Source: Staphylococcus agnetis (GTDB lineage: Bacteria; Bacillota; Bacilli; Staphylococcales; Staphylococcaceae). From it: a stretch of DNA of 64,000 bases. The stretch's first letter is position 1. Each line of letters starts with the position of its first letter. The stretch covers positions 22,531 to 86,530 of the forward strand of contig NZ_PPQF01000047.1 in NCBI RefSeq assembly GCF_002901865.1, written 5' to 3'. A program made the position numbers and the translations under genes. Shown one piece after another: positions 9,791-20,091 of this stretch. The notes below the pieces were generated by a model that had not been told where the DNA came from, did not search any database, and saw nothing but the letters and a program-made list of their open reading frames with translations.

Positions 9791-12700
9791 ATGCATAACC
9801 AAGCACAATTGGATATTTTATATAAATTAAAAAAAGAAGCGGAGAAGTCCAATCACACGTCTTTTGTACATACAATCAATCAAATGATCAAAAAAGTTTA
9901 TTTAGATCATTATACGATGACATTTGTCGGTCATTTTTCTGCTGGTAAATCTACGGTTATAAATCGGTTAATCGGTCAGGATATTTTACCGAGCTCACCT
10001 GTTCCTACAACAAGTAACACAGCTCTAGTAACTGTTTCTGAAACTTCAGGCATTACAGCAAATATAGAAGGTCAAAGCTATACTATTTTAGATTCATACG
10101 ATGATGTGAAACAAATGAATCGAGAAAACTATAATGTAGAATCGATAGATATTCGCTTTAAGTCTCATGAATTTCGTCAAGGCTTAACGTTTCAAGATAC
10201 ACCTGGTGTGGACTCAAATGTTCAATCACATAGCGCAAGTACAGAAAGCTTTCTATACACTAGTAATATGGTATTTTACACAGTTGATTATAATCATGTG
10301 CAATCAGCTTTAAATTTTCAATTTATGAAACGTTTAAATCATGCCAATATTCCTGTGGTATTTGTGATCAATCAAATTGATAAACATGTGGATTCAGAAA
10401 TTCCATTTGAAACGTTTAAATCCCGTGTGGAGGCGTCGCTTAAAGAATGGGATATACAACTAGAAGCCACGTTCTACATAACTAAGTTTTCACATGAAGC
10501 AAATGAATTTGAAGCACTTAAATCCTTTATACGTCAGCAAGATGAAAATAGAGAACCCGTTAAAGATTATGTAAATCGAATGGTCGATTTTATCACTCAA
10601 CATCAATCAGATTATTTGGAACAAAAAATGAATGATATATTGTCTCAGTTAAATATTGAAGTTGACCAATTTGACCATGCCTATGACACTTTTAAACAAA
10701 ATCAAGCTGTTCAAGAGGAATCCGCACGATTAAGCAACAAATCTACTTTAAAAACAGATTTATATAACAATCGAAAACACATTTTAGATAATGCTTACGT
10801 CATGACACATGATATGCGTGAACATATACGTCATTATTTAGAAAGTAATGCAAAAGATTTTAAAGTGGGTGGTTGGTTTAATAAACAAAAGAAATTAGAG
10901 GAAATACGTCAGTCACGCTTAAATACGTTGATGGACGCCCTTCAAAATAAAGTCACACAAGAAATAGCAAAGCCCATGCGTGAAGATATGTCTTATTTGA
11001 CACGCTTTATACATGATCAAGGTTTAAATCATCAAATTGTCAATCAAAACTTTGACATTCCAGTTGACTTAATCACAGATTTGTATCAGACCCAAATACA
11101 AATTAGCAATCAATATGTATTGACATTTTCTGAAAACTTAATGAAACAAATACGACAGTACGTCTTGAAATCAAGTGAACCATTAGATACCCGCATCGTA
11201 TCATCCATTGATATTATTGAAGAAACAAATACCAATAATGAAGACGCTAACCTATATTCGCAATATGTAGAACTTCGTGCGTTAAAAGCATCTTTAGATA
11301 CGAAAAATTATCAACATTATTATATTCATTTAGACGATTCATTGGATAAACTGATAGATCGTACACCGATAAACTATGAACCACAAACTATAAACCAAAA
11401 CGCTCAAGTAGATATATCGCAAGCTTCAAAGAATCAAAAACATCACGTATCGCAAATAGAAAAAATTAAGTCTTCGTTAGAAACGCTACAAGAGTTACCT
11501 TTATTCCAAACGACAAAAAATAATATTGATGACACGCTAAAACGCATGGATCAACATATCATCAAAATCGGTGTCTTCGGAACGTTTAGCGCTGGGAAGA
11601 GCAGTTTAATCAACGCATTATTAGGAGATCAATATTTAGTAAGCTCACCTAACCCAACGACTTCAGCGACGACCGAAATATCATATGGTCATAACAATGC
11701 GATTACATTTAAATCTAAATCTACCTTACTTTCAGAGATCAATGATGTCACGGAAGTTGCAGGGTACACATTTTCTTCTATCGAAGCATTTTTAAAAGAG
11801 GATAAAACAAAACTTAAAGCTAATATTGATAAGAATCGTTTAGCCTTTATTCACGCTGTAGAACAAAATTATGATCTATATTCACGCTTAACTAAAGACA
11901 GTTTAACGATGGCGGTTGCACAAGATGACATTAAAAAGTGGAGTGCAGAAGATCAATATGCAACATTTGTAAAAACTGTACATCTTCAATTACCATTGGA
12001 ATGGCTAAAAGATAAAATTATTATTGATTCGTTAGGATTGCATTCGAATAATCAACGTCACACTAATGAAACTGAAAAGATTTTAACAACTTCAGATTTA
12101 ATTATTTACGTGAGTTACTTTAACCATTCATTTACAGATAATGACAAAGCGTTTATTCAACATATGAAAGAAATGAATCAATTGATGGAAAACCAAGCGT
12201 TTAAAATGGTTGTCAATGCGACAGATCTTGCAGAAACAGATGAAGACCGTTACGCTGTAATGAACTATGTACAAAGTGCATTAAATGAAGTGGGAATGAC
12301 ACCTGAAGTGTTTGGAGTATCTAGTCGAAATGCCTTAATACATGGTGATGCTGGTCTAGAGAAACTTAAAGCGCGTGTAGATGATTTTGCACAAGTAGAA
12401 TCAAAAGAAGTATTAGAGTCACAATTGAATCATCAACTTCTTTACATATACGATGCTTTAAACGCAATGGTGCTTGATTTTGAGAAAGATAGCACGAAAC
12501 GAACACACCAACATGAACGTTTAAAAACAATACGATCACCTCACGTATTTGATGCTCAAATTTTATCAACAACTGCCCAACAGGCTGAAAATGAAATTTC
12601 TGATCAACTTTATCATCTTCATGAACGTTTAAAAATACAATTGTTAGATGATATCAAAGCAGTATTTAACGGCCAAATGACAAATACAGATGATTTTAAA

Positions 12701-13252
12701 CAAGAAAAACTAGCAGCTTCTAAACGTTATTTAGATCATGTTCATCAAAAACTATACTTAGAACAAACTTTAATCGTTGAACGATTAAAACGCTGTTTCA
12801 TAGATCACTTTGAGCATCAATGCATCCCTACATTAAAAGCATTGCACGAACTACATGTATTGGTACAACCAAAATTAACTTTTCAATTAGACCAACTTGA
12901 GACACCTTATTTAAAACTTGATTTAGACACTTTTGTAGCTTCGTTGCCTAAATCTTTAACGAAAAAGAAAATTATTCAAGCACAAGGACAAAAAGAAATC
13001 CAAGAAGCAATCAAAGAGAAGACGCTCCAACATTTACAAACACCTATAGTGCATCTAAAAAAAGCATTACATGAGCGTAATCAATTATTGATTCAACAAG
13101 GAAAGTCACTTCTAAATGAATTAGAGCAAGTTGCTCAAAGCGAAATAGACCAAGTCATTTCATATCGTATTGATAATCAATTAGTGGCACAAATCAAACA
13201 AATATTACCTAAATTACAAAATACTTTAGAAATTGAGGATTCACATGAGTAA
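9791..13252 (+). CDS. dynA: two-headed bacterial dynamin-like GTPase (DynA/YpbR family)
   Basis: A 1153-residue fusion of two dynamin-like units, as in B. subtilis DynA, which tethers and repairs membranes under stress. Head 1 has GHFSAGKS (47-54), DTPG (136-139) and NQID (194-197). Head 2 has GTFSAGKS (597-604), but its G3 is DSLG (746-749) and G4 reads NATD, so it departs from the usual DxPG and N/TKxD. Long helical stalk segments follow each head, and a hydrophobic stretch near residues 960-1010 may contribute to membrane binding. GGGGAG precedes the start, and the stop overlaps the exonuclease gene, the order seen in B. subtilis (ypbR-ypcP). Confidence 0.92.
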   Translation: MHNQAQLDILYKLKKEAEKSNHTSFVHTINQMIKKVYLDHYTMTFVGHFSAGKSTVINRLIGQDILPSSPVPTTSNTALVTVSETSGITANIEGQSYTILDSYDDVKQMNRENYNVESIDIRFKSHEFRQGLTFQDTPGVDSNVQSHSASTESFLYTSNMVFYTVDYNHVQSALNFQFMKRLNHANIPVVFVINQIDKHVDSEIPFETFKSRVEASLKEWDIQLEATFYITKFSHEANEFEALKSFIRQQDENREPVKDYVNRMVDFITQHQSDYLEQKMNDILSQLNIEVDQFDHAYDTFKQNQAVQEESARLSNKSTLKTDLYNNRKHILDNAYVMTHDMREHIRHYLESNAKDFKVGGWFNKQKKLEEIRQSRLNTLMDALQNKVTQEIAKPMREDMSYLTRFIHDQGLNHQIVNQNFDIPVDLITDLYQTQIQISNQYVLTFSENLMKQIRQYVLKSSEPLDTRIVSSIDIIEETNTNNEDANLYSQYVELRALKASLDTKNYQHYYIHLDDSLDKLIDRTPINYEPQTINQNAQVDISQASKNQKHHVSQIEKIKSSLETLQELPLFQTTKNNIDDTLKRMDQHIIKIGVFGTFSAGKSSLINALLGDQYLVSSPNPTTSATTEISYGHNNAITFKSKSTLLSEINDVTEVAGYTFSSIEAFLKEDKTKLKANIDKNRLAFIHAVEQNYDLYSRLTKDSLTMAVAQDDIKKWSAEDQYATFVKTVHLQLPLEWLKDKIIIDSLGLHSNNQRHTNETEKILTTSDLIIYVSYFNHSFTDNDKAFIQHMKEMNQLMENQAFKMVVNATDLAETDEDRYAVMNYVQSALNEVGMTPEVFGVSSRNALIHGDAGLEKLKARVDDFAQVESKEVLESQLNHQLLYIYDALNAMVLDFEKDSTKRTHQHERLKTIRSPHVFDAQILSTTAQQAENEISDQLYHLHERLKIQLLDDIKAVFNGQMTNTDDFKQEKLAASKRYLDHVHQKLYLEQTLIVERLKRCFIDHFEHQCIPTLKALHELHVLVQPKLTFQLDQLETPYLKLDLDTFVASLPKSLTKKKIIQAQGQKEIQEAIKEKTLQHLQTPIVHLKKALHERNQLLIQQGKSLLNELEQVAQSEIDQVISYRIDNQLVAQIKQILPKLQNTLEIEDSHE

Positions 13253-14129
13253 AAAAATATTATTAATTGATGGTATGGCATTATTGTTTAGACATTTTTA
13301 TGCGACAAGCGTGAATAAGCAGTACATGTTCACTTCCAAAGGATTACCCACAAATGGCACACAAGGTTTTATTCGTCACATCTATACTGCGATTAAACAA
13401 TCTGATCCAACACATGTAGCTGTATGTTGGGATATGGGAAAAGCAACTTTTAGAAACGAAATTTTCGAAGGATATAAGCAAAATAGGACGGAGCCGCCAG
13501 AAGCATTATTACCACAATTTGATCATGTTAAGCACATCTCTGAAGCATTAGGATTTCATAATATAGGTGTATCTCATTATGAAGCAGATGACGTTATTGG
13601 AACGATTGCAAGTCATTATAAAGATGTAGAAGACGCTCAAGTTGTCATTGTTACAGGCGACCGTGATTTACTCCAATGTGCTTCTAAAAACGTAGAAATT
13701 TGGTTAATTAAAAAAGGATTCACTGAATATGTAAAAGTCGACGAACAAGCATTTATATCACAGTACGCATTACAGCCTAAACAATTAATAGATATTAAAG
13801 CATTTATGGGAGATAGTGCGGATGGGTACCCAGGTGTTAAGGGGATAGGTGAAAAAACAGCCATTAAACTTATTCAAGCATACCACTCAGTAGAGGGTGT
13901 GCTTGAAAATATGCATCATCTTACACCAGGACAACAAAAGAAAATCCAAACACATCTTGATGATTTAAAACTATCGAAGCGATTAGCACGTATTGAAGAC
14001 AATGTACCTATCAACTTTAAAAATTTAGAACAATACCTACTCTATGAGCACAATATTATGCATGCGCTTCGAATATGTGAGGCACATGAATTACGAGTTT
14101 CCCATCGCTACTTGAGATCACTCTTTTAA
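13245..14129 (+). CDS. ypcP: 5'-3' exonuclease (YpcP/FEN family)
   Basis: Stand-alone relative of the 5' nuclease domain of DNA polymerase I, thought to process Okazaki fragments and flaps. The ATG at 13245 is preferred (GAGG seven bases before) and overlaps the dynamin stop by eight bases; 294 residues result. Acidic metal ligands are visible in LIDGMALLFRHFYAT, YEADDVIG, VTGDRDLLQ and GDSADGYPGVKGIGEKTA, the last being the helix-3-turn-helix DNA-binding motif. All expected aspartates are present. It is probably in one transcript with the dynamin gene. Confidence 0.93.
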   Translation: MSKKILLIDGMALLFRHFYATSVNKQYMFTSKGLPTNGTQGFIRHIYTAIKQSDPTHVAVCWDMGKATFRNEIFEGYKQNRTEPPEALLPQFDHVKHISEALGFHNIGVSHYEADDVIGTIASHYKDVEDAQVVIVTGDRDLLQCASKNVEIWLIKKGFTEYVKVDEQAFISQYALQPKQLIDIKAFMGDSADGYPGVKGIGEKTAIKLIQAYHSVEGVLENMHHLTPGQQKKIQTHLDDLKLSKRLARIEDNVPINFKNLEQYLLYEHNIMHALRICEAHELRVSHRYLRSLF

Positions 14130-14193
14130 AACAATGTATGAAACATTATTGAGAAGATTTCATAATCAAATTAAGCATCGAATATAACAAATA

Positions 14194-14235
14194 ACATAGC
14201 CTTCAGCACTCATCAATGAATGTTGAAGGCTATGT
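14194..14235. terminator. hairpin between convergent ypcP and RNase H-like genes
   Basis: ACATAGCCTTCA-GCAC / GTT-GAAGGCTATGT forms a 12-base stem with a loop of about 15 bases, located between two convergent genes. The following T run is weak, so it may act as a barrier or RNA-stabilising element as much as an intrinsic terminator. Confidence 0.65.
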
Positions 14236-14315
14236 CAATACATTTTTAGCGTTAAACGTATTATGTTTAACTGTTCATTAAAATAACGCTTAATTCAAAC
14301 TTTGGTGTTCCACTT

Positions 14316-14717
14316 TTAACTTCGTTTTTTTGTATATTGATACAGCTTTGATTGCGCCAACATATTCGCCTCTTTATTTTGTTCTCTAGGAATCCATTTG
14401 ACAAAACACAGGTCAAAAGCATTGGATAGAGCTAAATATGATGTCAAATAGTGTTTATACTTAGCATTTTTAACAAACTCACGATTCACTGCATCTTCTA
14501 TTAATTTTGAATCTGTATGTATGAGGGCATTAGAGACGTTCAAATTTTGCGCTTGTTTTAATGCAATTAACAACGCTTCCCATTCTGCCTCATGATTCTC
14601 TTTTTCTCCAATTACATCAGCAAATACATAACGCTGATGATTTTCTACAATTACCACACCATAAGTACTTAAACCTGGATTGCCTTGTGATGCAGCATCA
14701 AAATATATTTTTGCCAT
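14316..14717 (-). CDS. RNase HI-like family protein, possibly inactive
   Basis: The RNase H fold is recognisable: YFDAASQGNPG (first Asp), HEAEWEAL (Glu), IHTDSKLIED (Asp), then IPREQNKEANMLAQ, where active enzymes usually have AD before xLA. Here that residue is Asn, so the fourth metal ligand is missing. The related B. subtilis YpdQ is reported to lack RNase H activity as far as I recall. I chose the start at 14717 (GAGGTG ribosome site), giving 133 residues; an upstream ATG at 14744 is less likely. It lies downstream of the queuosine-transporter gene but beyond that gene's terminator. Confidence 0.85.
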   Translation of the reverse strand: MAKIYFDAASQGNPGLSTYGVVIVENHQRYVFADVIGEKENHEAEWEALLIALKQAQNLNVSNALIHTDSKLIEDAVNREFVKNAKYKHYLTSYLALSNAFDLCFVKWIPREQNKEANMLAQSKLYQYTKKRS

Positions 14718-14759
14718 ATCAACACCTCTAAATAATAGTAACACGAAGCGATAAAAAAA

Positions 14760-14786
14760 GAGAATGAACGTCTATTGTTCACTCTC
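14760..14786 (-). terminator. terminator of the queuosine-precursor transporter gene
   Basis: Read on the minus strand, GAGAGTGAAC / GTTCATTCTC pairs around a seven-base loop with one mismatch and is followed by seven T. Confidence 0.85.
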
Positions 14787-14804
14787 CTTAGTTTTATCCT
14801 ATAT

Positions 14805-15510
14805 TTAATCAATTTGAAAAGGTTTAATTTTCCCTTTACGATACAGCCATTTAGCCCAATATCCAAAAGGCACATTGAAAATTGTAGCTATTAACTTAAG
14901 AACGTACGTCGTAACAAAAATTTCAAACACTACATCATTAGGTAAAGGTCCACCTAAAAATGCTATGATTACAAAAATACCTGTATCGATAATTGAACTT
15001 AACATTGTACTTCCATATGCTCGTATAAAAAATGTACGGTCTGAACTAAAAATCCGCTTAATACAGCTAAAGATAAAGACATCGATATATTGACCTATAA
15101 TATAAGCAATAATTGAAGCTAAAGCAATACGGGGCACCAACCCAAAAATTGTATCCAAAGCGCTTTGTGCGATATCAGCTGTACTTGGTTGAAAACTTAA
15201 TGAAATTTGCATCAAAATAATCATGATTAATGTCGAAAAAAAGCCCATCCATACCGCTCGCTTTGCGACTTTACGTCCATAATATATCATTAAGTATATC
15301 AGTTGCTAAATATATAGATGCAAACATAACATTACCTAACGTCGCAGATATCGTAAAAATATCTACTGTTTTTATCACTTGTATATTGGCTATCATCGTT
15401 CCTATAGCGACCCAAACCATTAAACCTTGGGGACCAAATAACCGAAACATTAAAACCAATAAAATAAAAGTCATTAAAAAAGCAACTAAACCTAACCATT
15501 CATTAAACAT
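14805..15510 (-). pseudogene. queuosine-precursor transporter (YhhQ/VUT family), frameshifted
   Basis: Two overlapping frames together make one membrane protein of about 233 residues of the VUT_1/YhhQ family, which imports preQ0/preQ1-type precursors of the tRNA base queuosine. The first part (15510 to 15271) ends ...LATDILNDI then runs to a stop; the second (15290 to 14805) begins in YGRKVAKRAVW, which in relatives follows directly after NDI. One extra base in the AATATATC tract near 15281-15288 explains the break. No other damage is visible. It could be a real recent mutation, a phase-variable site or a sequence error. A preQ1-I riboswitch covers its ribosome site, which supports the substrate. 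Confidence 0.85.
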
Positions 15511-15516
15511 GAAATT

Positions 15517-15555
15517 CCTCCTAAATTTTGATTAAGCGGGTGTTTAGAAACCGCT
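15517..15555 (-). promoter_or_regulatory. preQ1-I riboswitch upstream of queuosine-precursor transporter
   Basis: On the minus strand AGCGG and CCGCT form stem P1 with a short loop holding CTAAA; the A-rich tail after P1 (TTAATCAAAA) is followed by TTTAG, which pairs with CTAAA to make the pseudoknot. TTTAGGAGG contains the ribosome site itself, so ligand binding would hide it and lower translation. Order, spacing and the ACCC ligand strand fit the preQ1-I class. Start codon of the gene is at 15510. Confidence 0.82.
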
Positions 15556-15803
15556 TCTATACTTCTAAAATTGCCTACATTGAATTTAAGGACTTGATAA
15601 TAATCCGACTTGAATTGCCACAATAATTAAATCAATCTCAACTTAATTATAATAATTAAAATAAATATAAATATCAATAGATGTAACAAAAGTTTTGCAT
15701 GTCTATGAGAAAAACGTATGCTTGAAATTTAAATATTTCATTGAAAAGGGAATACATGTTACCATAATGTTTATTGTGTGTGCTAATTTAAGGAGTGATG
15801 ATT

Positions 15804-15989
15804 GTGTTTACAGAAACAAAAAAACGTGCTGTTTCAAAAATTGACCAATTAATGAACCAATATTGTGAGCAATGTATGATCAAAACACATATCAGACAAT
15901 CTCAGAATAAGACGAAAGCACATCATTTTTGCATAAAAGAGTGTTCAGTTGGAAAACAAATTCAACAATTAGGCAATGAATTACAATAG
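15804..15989 (+). CDS. small zinc-finger protein (C2HCIx2C type)
   Basis: A 61-residue protein with CEQC early and HHFCIKEC late, the spacing that gives the zf-C2HCIx2C family its name; it very likely binds one zinc ion, with unknown role. I prefer the GTG start at 15804 because AAGGAG at 15790-15795 is eight bases before it; GTG 15795 and ATG 15798 are too close to that site. The next gene, cvfC, begins 11 bases after the stop, so the two are probably co-transcribed. Confidence 0.8.
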   Translation: MFTETKKRAVSKIDQLMNQYCEQCMIKTHIRQSQNKTKAHHFCIKECSVGKQIQQLGNELQ

Positions 15990-16000
15990 GGGGACATTTT

Positions 16001-17116
16001 ATGGAAATTGTAAAAGTTGAACCTACTCCAAGTCCAAATACAATGAAGATTATTTTGTCTCAAAAAAGGGCGGACAATCAATCTAATACGTATACTGAAA
16101 TCAAAAAAGAACAACCAGAATTTATTAATGCGTTGCTTGCCATTCAAGATGTCAAATCAATTTTTCACGTACTCGACTTTATTGCTGTTGACAAAACACC
16201 GAAAGCTGAATGGGAAAGCGTGTTACCTCAAATCACAGAATCATTAACTCATGGAAGTATTGCGTCAACACACTCAGTTGAGCCAGATACGCATTTTGGT
16301 GAAGTCACAGTGGAAATTTTGAAGTTTAAAAATATCCCATACCAAATTAAGTTAACATCAGGTAATGAGGAATTGCGACATCAATTACCAGATCATTTTG
16401 TCGAGGCCATGACTTCTGCACAAAAAGCGGGTGATAATGTTGTTTTCATGCGTAAATGGGAGCTATTGGGTATTAGATACGGTGAAATGGATGAAGTCAT
16501 GTCACATGTGGAGACTGAAATTAGCGCACTATACCCAAAAGATACACTTCATACACTCGTGAAAGAAGCACAAGAAAGTGATATACATGTACCTCAAAAA
16601 CTTTATAAACATGTTACACTAGAGACATACCAACAAACATCAGACTGGAACGAACGTTTACGTATGTTAAAATCTTTTCCAAAGCCTACAGTTGAAGACT
16701 ATCCATTATTAGATGCTGCTTTAAAGGAAGATAAAGTACCGTTAAGACGAGAAGCAGTAGTATTATTGAGTATGATAGAAAATAAAGCAACATTACCATA
16801 TTTATATAAGGGGTTGCGTGATAAAAATCCTGCTGTACGTCGAACTGCTGGTGATGGATTAAGTGACCTTGGATACAAAGAAGCATTGCCGGAAATGGAA
16901 AAAGCACTGTCAGATCCACAAAAAATTGTTCGCTGGCGTGCAGCAATGTTTTTGTTCGATGAAGGTGGACAAGACCAATTAAAAACGCTTAAAGCTCATC
17001 AAAATGATGACGCATACGAAGTGAAGTTACAAATAGAAATGGCTATTGCGCGAATTGAAAATGGTGAAGCCGCTTTAGGTTCTGTTTGGAAACAAATCGC
17101 AAATCGAAATCAATAG
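16001..17116 (+). CDS. cvfC: conserved virulence factor C (CvfC)
   Basis: A 371-residue cytoplasmic protein named after an S. aureus gene needed for full virulence and haemolysin expression; the molecular function is not settled. The N-terminus ([12 protein letters not shown]) looks like a Nfu/NifU N-terminal domain, and the C-terminal half contains HEAT-like repeats ([45 protein letters not shown]), probably for protein binding. A GGGGGA ribosome site precedes the ATG. It is followed 12 bases later by brxA; the pairing is also found in S. aureus. Confidence 0.93.
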   Translation: MEIVKVEPTPSPNTMKIILSQKRADNQSNTYTEIKKEQPEFINALLAIQDVKSIFHVLDFIAVDKTPKAEWESVLPQITESLTHGSIASTHSVEPDTHFGEVTVEILKFKNIPYQIKLTSGNEELRHQLPDHFVEAMTSAQKAGDNVVFMRKWELLGIRYGEMDEVMSHVETEISALYPKDTLHTLVKEAQESDIHVPQKLYKHVTLETYQQTSDWNERLRMLKSFPKPTVEDYPLLDAALKEDKVPLRREAVVLLSMIENKATLPYLYKGLRDKNPAVRRTAGDGLSDLGYKEALPEMEKALSDPQKIVRWRAAMFLFDEGGQDQLKTLKAHQNDDAYEVKLQIEMAIARIENGEAALGSVWKQIANRNQ

Positions 17117-17128
17117 GGAGATGTTAAC

Positions 17129-17569
17129 ATGAATGCTTATGATGCATATATGAAAGAACTTGCCGCACAAATGCGCGCTGAATTAACACAAAATGGCTTT
17201 GAAAGTCTAGAAAGTGAAGAAGATGTCGAAAACTATATGAATCAAGTGTCAGAGAATGCAACGACATTTGTTGTAATCAATTCTACATGCGGCTGTGCAG
17301 CTGGTTTAGCTCGACCTGCAGCTGTAGCTGTAGCGGAGCAAAATGAAAATAAACCGACACATAAAGTAACCGTTTTTGCGGGACAGGATAAGGCTGCTAC
17401 AGCAAAAATGCGTGACTATATTCAACAAGTACCATCCAGTCCATCCTATGCATTATTTAAAGGCACGCAACTTGTTCACTTTATTCCCCGTGAACACATT
17501 GAAGGCCGAGATATTAATGATATAGCTATGGATATCAAAGATGCTTTTGACACACATTGTCATTCATAA
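17129..17569 (+). CDS. brxA: bacilliredoxin BrxA/BrxB family (YphP-like)
   Basis: Removes bacillithiol from oxidised proteins (de-bacillithiolation). The 146-residue thioredoxin-like protein carries the diagnostic CGC active site in [14 protein letters not shown], where the first cysteine attacks the mixed disulfide. Gene order next to cvfC and thyA matches the S. aureus brxA locus rather than brxB. AGGGAG precedes the start and a terminator follows. Family assignment is firm; the A-versus-B choice rests on context. Confidence 0.92.
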   Translation: MNAYDAYMKELAAQMRAELTQNGFESLESEEDVENYMNQVSENATTFVVINSTCGCAAGLARPAAVAVAEQNENKPTHKVTVFAGQDKAATAKMRDYIQQVPSSPSYALFKGTQLVHFIPREHIEGRDINDIAMDIKDAFDTHCHS

Positions 17570-17610
17570 ACCTAGCGTTCAATTTAATGAGTCATATTGT
17601 AAGTAAAAAA

Positions 17611-17651
17611 GAGAGATGTGGCATTCAAAATATGAGCCATATCTCCCTTTT
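17611..17651 (+). terminator. terminator downstream of brxA
   Basis: GAGAGATGTGGC / GCCATATCTCCC (with G-U pairs) around a 12-base loop, followed by TTTTT. It separates cvfC-brxA from thyA. Confidence 0.85.
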
Positions 17652-17710
17652 TAATTTATAATAAGTATCAAATAATTTATTATAGTAATAAAGAGAAAGA
17701 GGTGGCGCAC

Positions 17711-18664
17711 ATGAATCCTTTTGATCAAGCATATCATCAACTATGTCAAGAAGTATTAAATGTTGGAGCAACAAAAGATGACCGTACTCGTACTGGAACA
17801 ATTTCAAAATTTGGTCATCAATTACGCTTTGACTTAAATAAAGGTTTCCCTTTACTAACAACTAAAAAAGTATCATTCAAGCTGATCGCAACCGAATTGA
17901 TTTGGTTTATACGTGGAGATACAAATTTAAGATATTTATTGCAATATAATAATAATATTTGGAATGAATGGGCCTTTGAAAAATATGTTCAATCTGATGA
18001 TTATACAGGCCCAGATATGACAAACTTTGGACATCGTGCTTTGCAAGATTCGGAATTTAATAAAGTGTATCAAGACGAAATGTCTCAGTTTAAAACTCGC
18101 ATTTTAAATGATGATGATTTTATGCGAAAGCACGGGGATTTAGGTAATGTATATGGGAAACAATGGAGAGACTGGGTTGGACCTAATGGTCAACATATTG
18201 ACCAATTGGCGCAATTAATTGATAACATTAAACATAACCCTAATTCTAGACGTCATATTATTAGTGCATGGAACCCTGCAGAAATTGAGTCTATGGCACT
18301 ACCACCTTGTCATACCTTATTTCAATTTTATGTCCAAGATGGAAAATTGAGTTGTCAGTTATATCAAAGAAGTGCTGATATTTTTCTAGGGGTACCTTTT
18401 AACATAGCAAGTTATAGCTTATTGACTCATTTAATCGCAAAAGAATGTGATCTTGAGGTCGGTGAATTCATTCACACATTTGGCGACGCTCATATATACA
18501 GCAACCATATTGACGCTGTCGAAACACAATTAGCACGATCAAGTTTTGCACCGCCAACACTAAAAATTAATACAGATAAATCTATATTTGATTTAGAATA
18601 CGAAGATTTGGAAATAGTAAATTATGAATCTCATCCCATCATAAAAGCACCAATTGCGGTATAA
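17711..18664 (+). CDS. thyA: thymidylate synthase
   Basis: Methylates dUMP to dTMP with methylene-tetrahydrofolate, producing dihydrofolate. The ATG at 17711 is chosen over a GTG at 17702 because GAGGTGG is its ribosome site; this gives 317 residues, the long ThyA form. The active-site cysteine is Cys200 in [15 protein letters not shown] (phosphate binding), [20 protein letters not shown] and the C-terminal PIAV are intact. dfrA follows 70 bases later and recycles the dihydrofolate, so the two act as one metabolic unit. Confidence 0.97.
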   Translation: MNPFDQAYHQLCQEVLNVGATKDDRTRTGTISKFGHQLRFDLNKGFPLLTTKKVSFKLIATELIWFIRGDTNLRYLLQYNNNIWNEWAFEKYVQSDDYTGPDMTNFGHRALQDSEFNKVYQDEMSQFKTRILNDDDFMRKHGDLGNVYGKQWRDWVGPNGQHIDQLAQLIDNIKHNPNSRRHIISAWNPAEIESMALPPCHTLFQFYVQDGKLSCQLYQRSADIFLGVPFNIASYSLLTHLIAKECDLEVGEFIHTFGDAHIYSNHIDAVETQLARSSFAPPTLKINTDKSIFDLEYEDLEIVNYESHPIIKAPIAV

Positions 18665-18719
18665 TTAACTCAACGTGTATTTGTTAATGCATTGATTTGA
18701 GATTTTAAATTTAGCATAA

Positions 18720-19211
<492 letters not shown>

Positions 19212-19228
19212 TCACGGAGGTTTAATCA

Positions 19229-20077
19229 ATGCAACGTATATTAGTAACAGATTCAACATCAGATTTAGATCCTAGTTTTTTAGAACAACATAACGTTCAC
19301 ATCGTGCCATTAAGTGTGACGGTTAATGGTAAATCTTATGTTGACCAAGAGGAAATTTCTTCAGAAACATACACACAATATTTAGAAGACGACAACAATG
19401 ATTTAAAAACAAGCCAACCCCCATTAGGAAGATTTGTTGAAACATACGAAGCTTTAACTCAAGAGGGTGCAGAAGTCATTAGTATTCATTTATCTTCTGG
19501 CCTTAGCGGCACGTATCAAACCGCTGTTCAAGCCAGTGAAATGGTAGATGGTAAAGTGACTGTTATTGATTCAAAATCTATCACTTATGGATTAGGATAT
19601 CAAATTCAGCATATCGTTCAGTGGATTGAAGAAGGTCTACCTACTGAAACTATTGTTGAAAAAGTTCATCAATTACAAAACAATATTAAACTGTATGTTG
19701 TAATTGGTAAATTAGATCGCTTAATCAAAGGTGGTCGTATTAGTAAAGCGAAAGGTATGCTTGGTAACTTAATGAAAATTAAGCCTGTCGGTGTACTGAT
19801 TGATGGCAATCTAGAAATTGTTCATAGCTCACGAACACAAGGGGCATGTGCGAAGTATTTAGCGAAAGATTTAGCTCAATTTTTAGGTGACGGTAAAATT
19901 AAATCCGCAGCCATTGTGCATGCCAATGCGAATGATTTCTTAGAAAAAGTGAAAGATAAAATTGAAGAAACGTTTGATTTTTCAAATTTTGACACAAATT
20001 TTACTACACCTATCATATCTACGCATACGGGAACGGGTGCAATTGGTGTCGTCGTTTTAAAAGAACATAATTCTTAA
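19229..20077 (+). CDS. DegV family fatty acid-binding protein
   Basis: DegV/FakB-type protein that holds a fatty acid between two domains. The 282-residue protein has the TDSTSDLD start, the SSGLSGTYQTA ligand loop and GGRISKAKG and THTGTGAIGV motifs. True FakB1/FakB2 of S. aureus present fatty acids to FakA kinase; this locus next to dfrA is a third DegV homologue, so I leave the symbol empty and the FakA partnership unproven. GGAGG precedes the start; it probably belongs to the thyA-dfrA-degV-msrAB-crr-yozE run. Confidence 0.9.
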   Translation: MQRILVTDSTSDLDPSFLEQHNVHIVPLSVTVNGKSYVDQEEISSETYTQYLEDDNNDLKTSQPPLGRFVETYEALTQEGAEVISIHLSSGLSGTYQTAVQASEMVDGKVTVIDSKSITYGLGYQIQHIVQWIEEGLPTETIVEKVHQLQNNIKLYVVIGKLDRLIKGGRISKAKGMLGNLMKIKPVGVLIDGNLEIVHSSRTQGACAKYLAKDLAQFLGDGKIKSAAIVHANANDFLEKVKDKIEETFDFSNFDTNFTTPIISTHTGTGAIGVVVLKEHNS

Positions 20078-20091
20078 AAGGGCGTGATATT

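Noticed and set aside
15271..15290. Programmed +1 frameshifting in the queuosine transporter
   Set aside because: No known slippery site, stimulatory structure or precedent in the family; a mutation or sequence error is simpler.
15230..15535. Plus-strand frame of 101 codons opposite the queuosine transporter
   Set aside because: The minus strand has family-typical membrane protein, riboswitch and terminator; the plus frame has none of these.
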